From an uncultured bacterium (lineage in GTDB: Bacteria > Bacteroidota > Ignavibacteria > Kapaibacteriales > UBA4661), in NCBI GenBank assembly GCA_937899715.1, contig CALCNX010000145.1:1-25742 (forward strand): a DNA stretch of 25,742 nucleotides, given 5' to 3'. This document shows, piece by piece, positions 14,284 to 22,174 of this stretch. The position numbers were made by a program, and so were the translations under genes. Under the pieces are notes generated by a model. It worked only from the letters and a program-made list of their open reading frames with translations, ran no database searches and was not told the origin of the DNA. Position 1 is the stretch's first letter. Every line of letters starts with the position of its first letter.

Positions 14284-16563
14284 ATGCCAGCAATCGCCGT
14301 ACAATCTACCAAACCTCCCTTTCCTGCTAACCCCACACCGGAGCAGATTCAGCAGCATATCGAAGATACGCTCCAATACTTGCTGCAAGAGTGCCGTAAC
14401 AATCTGCGCCAGCTCAACGAAGGACTTATCGAAAAAGCATTTCGCTTTTGCGTTCAGGCGCACTCGCTGGATTTACGCGCTTCCGGTGAGCCGTACTACA
14501 CTCATCCCGCAGAAGTAGCCGCAATAGTTGCCCGTGAAGTCCGTATTGACGATGTTTCGGTCATAGCGGCGCTACTGCACGACGTAGTAGAAGACACCGA
14601 ATACACGCTCAAAGATATCAAAGAAGAATTTGGCGAGGACGTAGCAAGAATCGTGGACGGCGTAACCAAAATCAGCGACGTATTCAAAAGCCACGAAGTT
14701 CGCCAAGCCGCCAGCTACCGCAAACTCTTGCTTTCGATGGCAAGTGATGTGCGAGTCATTTTGGTCAAATTTGCCGACCGCCTTCACAATATGCGCACCT
14801 TGCAGTTTCTGCCCGAACACAAGCAAAAGCGCATGGCACAGGAAACATTGGACATTTACGCACCCTTCGCGCACCGCTTCGGACTTGGTACTATCAAGTG
14901 GGAGCTGGAAGATTTATCGTTCAAATACATCAACCGCGAGGCATACGACCAACTCAAAAACGCCCTCAACACCAAACGCGGTGAGCGCGAGGATTATATT
15001 GCCGACTTTGCCAAGCCGATTGAAGAACGCTTGCGTGAATATGGCTTAAAAGCTGATATTAGCGGGCGAGCGAAGCATTTGTACTCGATTTTCAACAAAA
15101 TGCTCAAGCGCGTCAAATCGCTGGATGATATTTACGACCTTTTTGCTATCCGTATTATTCTGGACACCGATAACGTCAATGACTGCTTTGTGGTCTATGG
15201 CATCGTTTCGGACATTTATACGCCCGTGCCGGAGCGCTTCAAAAATTATATTTCTGTTCCCAAGAAAAATGGCTACCAGTCGCTCCATACGACAGTTATC
15301 GGTCCCGGCGGAAAAAAAGTGGAGGTGCAAATTCGCACACGCTCCATGCACGAAATCGCGGAACTCGGCGTGGCTGCCCACTTCAAGTACAAGGAGCGCA
15401 CCAACGGTTCCTACGTGGAGGACAAAGACCTTGAAGAATGGGCACAATGGGTGCGGGATATTTTTGAAAATGCCGGAGACGAAGCCAGCGAACAGGTCTT
15501 TGAGAGTTTCAAGCTGAATCTTTTCCAAGAAGAAATCTACGTCTTCACGCCCAAAGGCGATTTACGGATTTTGCCCAAAGGCGCGACACCGGTGGACTTT
15601 GCGTTCGATATTCACAGCAAAGTCGGCTATCACTGCATCGGCGCAAAGGTGAACGGACGCATTGTGCCGCTCAACTACACGCTCCAAAGCGGCGACCAAG
15701 TAGATGTACTCACATCGAAAAATCAATCGCCCAGCAAAGACTGGGAGCGCTTTGTTACCACGCATAAAGCAAAAGCCGCTATTCGCAAATTCCTGAATGA
15801 GGAAAACCGAAAACTTGCCTCTGAAGGACGTGAACTCTGGGAGCGAAAGATAAAGAAGCTGGAAGTGCGCATGAACGATGACGACATGGAAAAACTGGCA
15901 GCCGTGTTCAAATTCCCGCACAAAGGCGACCTCTATGCAGCGTTGGGAGCAGGCACACTGGACGTGGACGTGGTGGCAAAAGTAGCGGAAGAGCGCTATC
16001 CGGCAAATCCGGCAAAAACGAAAGCGCCGCCGCCGCCCGCTGTCAGCGAAAAAGAAAAAGAGAACGGCATTATTACGATTGACAAATTCACCTCCAAAGC
16101 CCGCACCGAAACAAGTGTTACGTTGAACGGGAGTGGCGGAAACATTCTCTATTCTTACGCCCGATGCTGCAATCCCGTACCGGGCGACGACATTGTGGGC
16201 GTGGTAACGATTGGCAGTGGCGTAAAAATTCACCGCCGCGCCTGCAAAAACATCAAAACCATGTCCGAAGCCTTGCAGCCACGTATCGTCGAAGTGAATT
16301 GGTCGTCGAATGACAATGAAGGAAAGTTTCTGGCAGCAATCCGTATCACGGGCGAAGACCGCACGGCAATGCTGAACGATATTACATCCGCGATTGCCTC
16401 TTACAACAACACCAATATTCGCGGCGTAAACATTGATTCTTTCGATTCAATATTTGAAGGCATTGTCACAGTCTATGTCAAGAATACCGAACATTTGGAG
16501 CGCCTTTTCTTAAAATTGCGTAAGATTAAGGGGGTCAAGACCGTAGAACGCTTTGAAGAATAG
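14284..16563 (+). CDS. Bifunctional (p)ppGpp synthetase/hydrolase (RSH, RelA/SpoT)
   Basis: Makes and degrades the stringent-response alarmone (p)ppGpp. 759 residues from the ATG at 14284, chosen because the longer frame starts in the promoter. The HD hydrolase domain has the metal motif LHDVVEDT (98-105) with YYTHPAEVA before it. The synthetase domain follows (about 250-360): DIYDLFAIRIIL, PERFKNYISVPKKNGYQSLHTTV, VEVQIRTRSMHEIAELGVAAH. The TGS domain is VFTPKGDLRILPKGATPVDFAF, then a conserved-Cys region CCNPVPGDDIVGVV and a C-terminal ACT domain. The hydrolase motif is intact and the synthetase loop reads RFKN (usual bifunctional form RxKD), so both activities are expected. The ORF stands alone. 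Confidence 0.95.
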   Translation: MPAIAVQSTKPPFPANPTPEQIQQHIEDTLQYLLQECRNNLRQLNEGLIEKAFRFCVQAHSLDLRASGEPYYTHPAEVAAIVAREVRIDDVSVIAALLHDVVEDTEYTLKDIKEEFGEDVARIVDGVTKISDVFKSHEVRQAASYRKLLLSMASDVRVILVKFADRLHNMRTLQFLPEHKQKRMAQETLDIYAPFAHRFGLGTIKWELEDLSFKYINREAYDQLKNALNTKRGEREDYIADFAKPIEERLREYGLKADISGRAKHLYSIFNKMLKRVKSLDDIYDLFAIRIILDTDNVNDCFVVYGIVSDIYTPVPERFKNYISVPKKNGYQSLHTTVIGPGGKKVEVQIRTRSMHEIAELGVAAHFKYKERTNGSYVEDKDLEEWAQWVRDIFENAGDEASEQVFESFKLNLFQEEIYVFTPKGDLRILPKGATPVDFAFDIHSKVGYHCIGAKVNGRIVPLNYTLQSGDQVDVLTSKNQSPSKDWERFVTTHKAKAAIRKFLNEENRKLASEGRELWERKIKKLEVRMNDDDMEKLAAVFKFPHKGDLYAALGAGTLDVDVVAKVAEERYPANPAKTKAPPPPAVSEKEKENGIITIDKFTSKARTETSVTLNGSGGNILYSYARCCNPVPGDDIVGVVTIGSGVKIHRRACKNIKTMSEALQPRIVEVNWSSNDNEGKFLAAIRITGEDRTAMLNDITSAIASYNNTNIRGVNIDSFDSIFEGIVTVYVKNTEHLERLFLKLRKIKGVKTVERFEE

Positions 16564-16588
16564 AAATTGTGTTTACCACAGTTACCAT

Positions 16589-16619
16589 TTGGTGATTACG
16601 AAAAAAAGTTCTACATTTG
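16589..16619 (+). promoter_or_regulatory. Promoter of the tRNA-Cys (and possibly efp)
   Basis: TTGGTG (16589-16594), a 17-base spacer, then TACATT extended to TACATTTG (16612-16619), a TAnnTTTG box. It lies about 70 bases before the tRNA. Confidence 0.6.
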
Positions 16620-16687
16620 CAGTCTGTTTTTGAAAATGTACTCTCGCAGCGTCATCTACGCACTAGACAACACTGCGAACCAATCAA

Positions 16688-16758
16688 GGAGACGTGGCCG
16701 AGCGGTTAGGCAGAGGTCTGCAAAACCTTCTACGGCGGTTCAAATCCGCCCGTCTCCT
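16688..16758 (+). tRNA. tRNA-Cys (anticodon GCA)
   Basis: 71 bases fold into a full cloverleaf. The acceptor stem is GGAGACG/CGTCTCC, the D arm GCC...GGC, and the anticodon stem GAGGT/ACCTT (one G-T pair) with loop CTGCAAA, giving anticodon GCA. The variable loop is CTAC and the T arm GGCGG-TTCAAAT-CCGCC. The discriminator base is T, the identity base for cysteine. CCA is not encoded. A run of eight T follows almost directly (16761-16768), and efp begins 31 bases downstream. Confidence 0.97.
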
Positions 16759-16789
16759 CTTTTTTTTGTTTTCACCCATCATTTGCATT

Positions 16790-17353
16790 ATGGCTACAAC
16801 CGCAGATTTGAGAAAAGGCGCAGTCCTAAAATTCAACAACGACCCCTGCCTCATTTTAGAATCCGAACACCGCACACCGGGCAATCTTCGTGCTTTCTAT
16901 CAAGTAAAGATGCGTAATCTTCGCAGTGGGAAGCTCACCGAAACACGCTTCCGCTCTGGCGAAACACTAGAGTTTTTGCGCGTAGAAAAGCGTGAATACC
17001 AATTTCTCTACAAAGACGGCGACAGCTACGTTTTCATGGACAAAGAAAGCTACGACCAAGTGTCGGTAGATCCAAAGATTGTCGGTGATTACGCGAAATA
17101 CCTCAAAGAAGGCTCTGATTCGTATATTACCTTCAATGAATCTGAAATTTTGTCTATTGAAATGCCGTCCCATGTCATTCTGCGCGTTACACAGACCGAA
17201 CCGGGCGTAAAGGGCGATTCTGTGAATAACATTATGAAACCTGCCATTATGGAAACCGGCGCTGAAATTCCTGTGCCGATTTTCGTGAACGAAGGCGATA
17301 TGATTCGCATTGATACTTCCAACGGCGCATATATTGAGCGTGTGAAGGGTTAA
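16790..17353 (+). CDS. efp: Translation elongation factor P
   Basis: Relieves ribosome stalling at consecutive prolines. 187 residues from the ATG at 16790 (MATTADLRKG). The frame is open further upstream, but that stretch is the tRNA. Three beta-barrel domains are recognisable: the KOW-like N domain, the central OB domain (about 67-125) and the C-terminal OB domain with GVKGDSVNNIMKPA and the closing PIFVNEGDMIRIDTSNGAYIERV. The loop that carries the modified lysine (K34 in E. coli, PGKG) reads TPGNLRAF here, with Asn32 at that position. Neighbours tRNA-Cys (31 bases before) and accB (74 bases after) suggest a translation/biosynthesis block. Confidence 0.96.
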   Translation: MATTADLRKGAVLKFNNDPCLILESEHRTPGNLRAFYQVKMRNLRSGKLTETRFRSGETLEFLRVEKREYQFLYKDGDSYVFMDKESYDQVSVDPKIVGDYAKYLKEGSDSYITFNESEILSIEMPSHVILRVTQTEPGVKGDSVNNIMKPAIMETGAEIPVPIFVNEGDMIRIDTSNGAYIERVKG

Positions 17354-17427
17354 TTCTTCAGCTCAACTAGGACTTCAATTTCGCTGACCTCAGAAAATAT
17401 CATCGTTCAACCTCATTCCTACCCGCT

Positions 17428-17928
17428 ATGGATTTGCAGTACCTTCGACGCTTACTCAAAATTTTTGATGAAAGCACCGCCGTTGACCTAGAAATCGAAG
17501 AAGAGGGGATAAAACTGCGCCTTTCTAAGTTTTCCGAGCACCAAGTAGCCATTGCAAGCGCTCCGCAAGTGATACACATTCCTTCGCAGCAGCCTACTCA
17601 AGTGCTAGCACCGCAAGCTGCCATGCCTCAAGCCGCAGCACCCCAAGCTGCCGCACCAAGCGCACCACCCGCTTCGGAAGGAAAACAAGCTCATCAAATT
17701 TGTTCGCCTATTGTCGGGACGTTCTATCGCGCCCCCGCCCCTGATGCTGACTCGTTTGTACAGGTGGGTTCACGCATTTCGGCAGGTGCAACCCTTTGTA
17801 TCGTCGAGGCGATGAAGCTCATGAACGAGATTGAAAGCGATGTATCGGGAACAGTCGTAAAAATCCTCGTTGAAAACGGGCAACCCGTCGAATACAACCA
17901 ACCGCTTATGCTGGTCGAACTAGATTAA
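17428..17928 (+). CDS. accB: Acetyl-CoA carboxylase biotin carboxyl carrier protein
   Basis: Carries carboxybiotin between the biotin carboxylase and carboxyltransferase in the first step of fatty-acid synthesis. 166 residues. The N-terminal dimerisation region MDLQYLRRLLKIFDES is followed by an Ala/Pro/Gln-rich flexible linker (about 55-85) and the biotinyl domain (about 88-166), beginning ICSPIVGTFYRAPAPDA. The biotin-accepting lysine is in EAMKLMNEIE (K130). It lies directly before accC, as in most bacteria, with an unusual inverted repeat in the 111-base gap. Confidence 0.97.
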   Translation: MDLQYLRRLLKIFDESTAVDLEIEEEGIKLRLSKFSEHQVAIASAPQVIHIPSQQPTQVLAPQAAMPQAAAPQAAAPSAPPASEGKQAHQICSPIVGTFYRAPAPDADSFVQVGSRISAGATLCIVEAMKLMNEIESDVSGTVVKILVENGQPVEYNQPLMLVELD

Positions 17929-17934
17929 CGACAA

Positions 17935-18026
17935 TTACGAATTATGAATTACGAATGACGCGGCTTCCTTACCGTGTCCCACGCAGTTTGAAACCTCATT
18001 CGCAATTCGTAATTCTTCATTCGTAA
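17935..18026. repeat. Imperfect 26-bp inverted repeat between accB and accC
   Basis: Left arm 17935-17960 and right arm 18001-18026 match at 22 of 26 positions as an inverted repeat, around a 40-base loop. Both arms are built from smaller units of the type ATTACGAAT/ATTCGTAAT. This kind of short A/T-rich unit recurs in intergenic repeats of many genomes. It could fold in the accBC mRNA. Confidence 0.65.
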
Positions 18027-18039
18027 CTTCTCCGATATT

Positions 18040-19383
18040 ATGTTCAAGAAAGTTCTCATTGCCAATCGTGGCGAAATTGCTTTGCGCATTATCCGTGCTT
18101 GCCGTGAACTCGGCGTAAAAACTGTTGCCGTGTATTCCGAAGCTGACCGCAGCTCGCTCCATGTTCGCTTTGCCGACGAAGCGATTTGCATTGGTCAGGC
18201 AGCCAGCAAGCAAAGCTACCTCTACGTGCCTTCCATTATTGCCGCAGCCGAAATTAGCGAAGCAGACGCTATCCATCCGGGCTACGGCTTTCTCTCCGAA
18301 AACGCCGATTTTGCCGAGATTTGTACCGATTGCGGTTTCAAATTTATCGGTCCCAAGCCGTTCTCCATCTCCAAAATGGGCAACAAATCCGTTGCCAAAG
18401 AAACCATGCGCGAAGCCAATGTGCCCGTTATTCCGGGCAGCAAGGGTATCGTCTCGACGCTGGAAGAAGCACAGCGCCTTGTGGCGGAAATTGGCGTACC
18501 GGTGATGCTCAAAGCCTCTGCTGGTGGTGGTGGCAAAGGAATGCGCCTTGTAACTTCTCTTGATGGGGTAGAACAAGCCTTTGTGACCGCTCGCAACGAA
18601 GCAGAAGCTGCTTTTAGCAATCCTGACCTCTATATCGAAAAATTTGTCGAAGAGCCGCGCCACATTGAAATTCAAGTTTTTGGCGACCAGCACGGCAACG
18701 TCATTCACCTGAACGAGCGGGAATGCTCCATTCAGCGCCGTCACCAAAAGCTCATTGAAGAAGCGCCGTCACCAATTTTGGACGAGGAATTGCGTCGCAA
18801 AATGGGTGATGCTGCCGTCAAAGCGGCTCAAGCAGTGGATTATGAAGGCGCAGGAACAATCGAATTTCTCGTGGATAAGCACCGCAATTTCTACTTTATG
18901 GAGATGAACACCCGTATTCAGGTAGAACACCCCGTAACCGAAGAAGCTCTTGGCATTGACCTTGTGAAAGAACAAATTCGTGTCGCTGCCGGAGAACCGC
19001 TCTCCATCTCAGGCGGTGCGCCCCGTCGTCATTCGATTGAATGCCGCATCAATGCGGAAGACCCTTACCACAACTACCGCCCTTCACCCGGCAAAATCAC
19101 CGCACTGCATTTTCCCGGCGGTCCCGGAGTGCGCGTAGATTCTCACATCTACGAAGGATATTCCATTCCTCCTTACTACGATTCGCTCATTGCAAAACTC
19201 ATTTCTATCGGCGAGAACCGCACCGAAGCTATTGCCCGCATGAAACGTGCGTTGCAGGAATTTGTCATCGAAGGTATTCAAACGACCATCCCATTTCATT
19301 TGAAAATGATGGGTAATAAAGATTTCATCTCCGGCGAGTTTGATACCAAATATCTCGACACCCATAATTGGCAAGATTTCTAA
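18040..19383 (+). CDS. accC: Acetyl-CoA carboxylase, biotin carboxylase subunit
   Basis: ATP-dependent carboxylation of AccB-bound biotin using bicarbonate. 447 residues, the normal length. It starts with FKKVLIANRGEIALRIIRAC (biotin carboxylase N domain). The ATP-grasp glycine loop is KASAGGGGKGMRLV, followed by ERECSIQRRHQKLIEEAPS and the active-site segment MEMNTRIQVEHPVTE. The C-terminal domain includes CRINAEDPYHNYRPSPGKI. All catalytic residues I can place are present. Downstream, a GNAT acetyltransferase gene begins 26 bases after the stop and may be co-transcribed. Confidence 0.97.
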   Translation: MFKKVLIANRGEIALRIIRACRELGVKTVAVYSEADRSSLHVRFADEAICIGQAASKQSYLYVPSIIAAAEISEADAIHPGYGFLSENADFAEICTDCGFKFIGPKPFSISKMGNKSVAKETMREANVPVIPGSKGIVSTLEEAQRLVAEIGVPVMLKASAGGGGKGMRLVTSLDGVEQAFVTARNEAEAAFSNPDLYIEKFVEEPRHIEIQVFGDQHGNVIHLNERECSIQRRHQKLIEEAPSPILDEELRRKMGDAAVKAAQAVDYEGAGTIEFLVDKHRNFYFMEMNTRIQVEHPVTEEALGIDLVKEQIRVAAGEPLSISGGAPRRHSIECRINAEDPYHNYRPSPGKITALHFPGGPGVRVDSHIYEGYSIPPYYDSLIAKLISIGENRTEAIARMKRALQEFVIEGIQTTIPFHLKMMGNKDFISGEFDTKYLDTHNWQDF

Positions 19384-19409
19384 GTTGGCAGCGCATTACG
19401 GCAACGACA

Positions 19410-19904
19410 ATGAATTCATCTGCTCCCCCAACTATCACTATATCCGAAGCAGATACTCCCGAAACACTTCAACTCTTTCGGGTATTAGCAGGGGAACTCT
19501 TGACAGAGTACGGCTTCGACCTCAGTTTTCAAAATGTTGACGAAGAAATGGCGCATTTGCCCGGCAGGTACGCCCCGCCTACGGGCGCAGTACTCTTGGC
19601 TTTTGTAAACGACGAGCCCGCAGGATGTGTTGCTATGCGCCCTCTGGAGGAGGGTATTTGCGAGATGAAGCGCTTGTATGTGCGCCCTGCCTTTCGCTCC
19701 TTGAAATTGGGAAAACTTCTGAGCGAACATATTCTGAAAGCCGCAAAGTCAAGCGGCTACCGCTTTATGCGCCTCGACACCCGACGCGAACAGATGCACC
19801 GTGCTATTGCTATTTATTCATCACTTGGATTTTACGAAATTCCGCCGTATAATGTAAATCCACTCCCTGACATTTACTACATGGAATGTGATTTGACACG
19901 TTAA
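19410..19904 (+). CDS. GNAT-family N-acetyltransferase
   Basis: 164 residues from the ATG at 19410; the frame extends back into accC but that start is unlikely. GNAT fold: GAVLLAFVNDEPAGCVAMRP (beta strands 2-4), the acetyl-CoA loop MKRLYVRPAFRSLKLGKLL (Arg then SLKLG in place of the usual RGxGxG), then LDTRREQMHRAIAIYSSLGF and IPPYNVNPLPDIYYME. The last part matches a common GNAT subgroup with an EIPPY..NP ending. Substrate unknown. It is soluble and probably part of the accBC transcript. Confidence 0.85.
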   Translation: MNSSAPPTITISEADTPETLQLFRVLAGELLTEYGFDLSFQNVDEEMAHLPGRYAPPTGAVLLAFVNDEPAGCVAMRPLEEGICEMKRLYVRPAFRSLKLGKLLSEHILKAAKSSGYRFMRLDTRREQMHRAIAIYSSLGFYEIPPYNVNPLPDIYYMECDLTR

Positions 19905-19959
19905 AAAAACGACTACCAACTAACACTCTTTCATCGAACTTTCTTCCCTTGGAGGCAAT

Positions 19960-20340
19960 ATGACATTTCCCGCAGCCCTAAAATACACCAAAGAACACGA
20001 ATGGGTACGCATCGAAGGTAATATCGGCATTGTGGGCATCACAGACCATGCTCAAGGCGAACTTGGCGATATTGTCTATGTGGATATTCCCGATGTCGGT
20101 GTAAACATGAACCAAGGTGATGTTTTCGGTACGATTGAAGCCGTCAAGACCGTCGCAGACCTTTTTGCTCCCGTAAGCGGCACTATCCTTGAATTTAACG
20201 CCGCCGTCAACGATGCCCCGGAATCCATCAACGACGACCCCTATGGTGCGGGCTGGATTATCAAAGTTCAACTCTCAAACCCCGACGAAATCGGTGGATT
20301 GCTTGATGTGGCTTCCTATAAAGCACTTGTTGGTCAGTAA
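19960..20340 (+). CDS. gcvH: Glycine cleavage system H protein
   Basis: Lipoyl carrier that shuttles the methylamine group between the P, T and L proteins of the glycine cleavage system. 126 residues, the usual size. The lipoylated lysine lies in GTIEAVKTVADLFAPVSG (K63). The family's HEWVRIEGNIGIVGITDHAQ start and YGAGWIIKVQLS end are present. A clear GGAGG lies 4 bases before the ATG, stronger than at most genes here. No gcvP or gcvT is nearby. Threonine aldolase earlier in the window would supply glycine, but that link is only metabolic. Confidence 0.97.
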   Translation: MTFPAALKYTKEHEWVRIEGNIGIVGITDHAQGELGDIVYVDIPDVGVNMNQGDVFGTIEAVKTVADLFAPVSGTILEFNAAVNDAPESINDDPYGAGWIIKVQLSNPDEIGGLLDVASYKALVGQ

Positions 20341-20365
20341 CCTTCCCCCCGGGAAAACAATCATT

Positions 20366-21415
20366 ATGAAATATCTCATTCAGTTCTCCGGCGTAGCTCT
20401 AGGGCTGTATTTAGGGCTGTATCCCGCACTTGATAAGCCCCGTCCTACGTGGTGGCGGTGGATATTGGCTTCTGTGCTTACGCTTACGGTTGTACTCGCG
20501 CTTGCTCCGCATACAGCCGGAACGTTCTCGGATGCCGTGATTATGCGCCGCGCGGGAGCAAATCCCGTCGTACCCGTCAAAGTTCATCTTGACGAAATGC
20601 CGACAGCACCATCACAAAACGAGCCAATGATTGTCAAAATGACGGACTTTAGCGAGGGCGAGCCAACACAAGCATTTGTGCGTGTTCCGGTGGCTCTCGC
20701 ACCGCAACTTGTCGGCATGAAAACGGCAGTACTCGCAATAGAACGCGACAGTGCTGCGACGGACAATGTTTTCCTTGCGAAAAGCCTCATCGTTGCAAAC
20801 CCGCTTTTGACCTTGCCTTTTATTCCACAACTCGAAGAACGGGCGCGAAATCTCTACTTCCACGTACCGATGTCGTGGGTAGCAATGCTGGCGTATATCG
20901 TGGCAATGGTCTATGGATTTCGTTATCTCAAAACACGCGATATTGGCTACGACATCAAGTCATCGTCGGCAGCAGCACTGGGAACACTCTTCACGCTCCT
21001 TGCAACGATAACAGGCGCGATTTGGGCAAAATTTAATTGGGGTTCATTCTGGAATTGGGATCCGCGCGAAACCTCAATTTTCATTCTTTTGCTCATGTAC
21101 GGCGCTTACTTCGCGCTGCGGCAAGCGGTGGACAACGAGGAACGGCGCGGACGGCTTTCGGCGGTATATGTCATTTTTGCCGTTGTTCCAGCAGTCTTCC
21201 TCATGTTCATCATGCCGCGCATTATGGACGGCTTGCATCCGGGCGCAGGCAACGACGGCAGCGTGGGACCTGTCCTCAGCACGAAAAAAGAGGAATTGAA
21301 TCTTCTCAAGCAGGTTATTTTTTCGCTAGCATTTGGCGGTTTTACGATGCTCTTTTTCTGGATGCTTTCCTTGCAAGTCCGCATCAAGACGCTGCAATTT
21401 CGCAAACAGCAATAA
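20366..21415 (+). CDS. Cytochrome c biogenesis protein, CcmC/CcsA family, with extra N-terminal domain
   Basis: 349 residues from the ATG at 20366; the open frame reaches back into gcvH but that part is a shadow. The haem-handling WWD domain is WGSFWNWDPRETS (225-237), with candidate haem-ligand histidines H166 (FHVPMSW) and H291 (GLHPGAG). Five C-terminal membrane helices surround them (about 169-188, 202-221, 236-254, 264-284, 314-335). CcmC is normally about 220-250 residues. Here two N-terminal hydrophobic segments (about 5-21 and 31-48) and a soluble stretch (about 51-150) are added before the canonical part. It probably delivers haem for c-type cytochrome maturation across the inner membrane. 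It follows gcvH by 25 bases and precedes a membrane gene by 21. Confidence 0.88.
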   Translation: MKYLIQFSGVALGLYLGLYPALDKPRPTWWRWILASVLTLTVVLALAPHTAGTFSDAVIMRRAGANPVVPVKVHLDEMPTAPSQNEPMIVKMTDFSEGEPTQAFVRVPVALAPQLVGMKTAVLAIERDSAATDNVFLAKSLIVANPLLTLPFIPQLEERARNLYFHVPMSWVAMLAYIVAMVYGFRYLKTRDIGYDIKSSSAAALGTLFTLLATITGAIWAKFNWGSFWNWDPRETSIFILLLMYGAYFALRQAVDNEERRGRLSAVYVIFAVVPAVFLMFIMPRIMDGLHPGAGNDGSVGPVLSTKKEELNLLKQVIFSLAFGGFTMLFFWMLSLQVRIKTLQFRKQQ

Positions 21416-21436
21416 TCCTTTTTCCGAAAGCCCGCA

Positions 21437-22174
21437 ATGAAGTTCATTGACCTCCAAAGCGCTTCCATTTCTGCCTTTGTTGGCTCGGTCATTACGCTGT
21501 TTCTGGCTTACATTAGCGGCTCGTCTTTTTCGGCGTTACCGTTTCCTATTATTGCTATTTTATCGGGCTTTGTGGTAACGGGAATTGTAGAAGGGATTTT
21601 ATCGAAAGGCGTAACGATACTGGAACCCGCCATTGGTGCGGTGTTGGTGGGAATTGTTCTTTTTATTGTTCTCCCGATGATGAACATTCGCGGTTTTCAC
21701 GACCTCGACAGTGCTGTGCTGGTGGTCATGCTCATCAATGGCGTGATTTTATCAGCACTGGGGGGCTGGGTCGGCGAAAAATTACAAGGCACACTAGACG
21801 ACGACATCCCCGATGAAAGCCCGATAGATTGGGGTTGGGTGATGTGCGGTGCGGCACTGGCAACAACTATCACGATGCTTTGTGCCAGTTCATTGGTTGT
21901 GGTGCTGGGGTATCATCTGACGAACCATTTTCTTGCATTTTTCTTGGGTCTTTTTATTGCGGGTTTGATTATCGGTTATCGCTCACCGGGCATTGCCGTC
22001 AAAGAAGCCGGAGTAGCGGGCTTTCTGGCGGTGGTGCTGAATATTGATATTGTTTGTGTGGCGCTTGGAATGCTGGACATTACCATTATTTTAAGCGGTC
22101 TCGTGCTGGGGATATTGATGACGCTCTTGGGCGGCTGGGTTGGAGAAAAAATCCAAGAAGGGCGAATGCAATAG
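21437..22174 (+). CDS. Internally duplicated multi-pass membrane protein of unknown function
   Basis: 245 residues, almost entirely hydrophobic, with about eight membrane helices. The two halves are related: the first ends VMLINGVILSALGGWVGEKLQ, the second LVLGILMTLLGGWVGEKIQ, each preceded by a run of Gly-rich helices (SGFVVTGIVEGI; LGLFIAGLIIGY). An acidic loop (TLDDDIPDESPIDWG) joins the halves. No transporter or enzyme family is recognised; GxxxG-type repeats suggest tightly packed helices. It lies 21 bases after the CcmC-like gene and may share its transcript. Function unknown. Confidence 0.8.
   Translation: MKFIDLQSASISAFVGSVITLFLAYISGSSFSALPFPIIAILSGFVVTGIVEGILSKGVTILEPAIGAVLVGIVLFIVLPMMNIRGFHDLDSAVLVVMLINGVILSALGGWVGEKLQGTLDDDIPDESPIDWGWVMCGAALATTITMLCASSLVVVLGYHLTNHFLAFFLGLFIAGLIIGYRSPGIAVKEAGVAGFLAVVLNIDIVCVALGMLDITIILSGLVLGILMTLLGGWVGEKIQEGRMQ

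Noticed and set aside
15562..16233. 223-codon minus-strand open frame inside the RelA/SpoT gene
   Set aside because: Antisense shadow of a well-conserved gene with all motifs on the plus strand; no family resemblance, promoter or ribosome site.
16694..16789. Extended start for EF-P running back 32 codons
   Set aside because: That stretch is the tRNA-Cys gene; EF-P homologues start at the ATG at 16790.
17935..18747. 270-codon open frame on the minus strand across the accB-accC gap and accC
   Set aside because: It is antisense to the unmistakable accC gene, has low-complexity Phe/Asn/Gly composition typical of shadows, and part of it comes from the intergenic inverted repeat.
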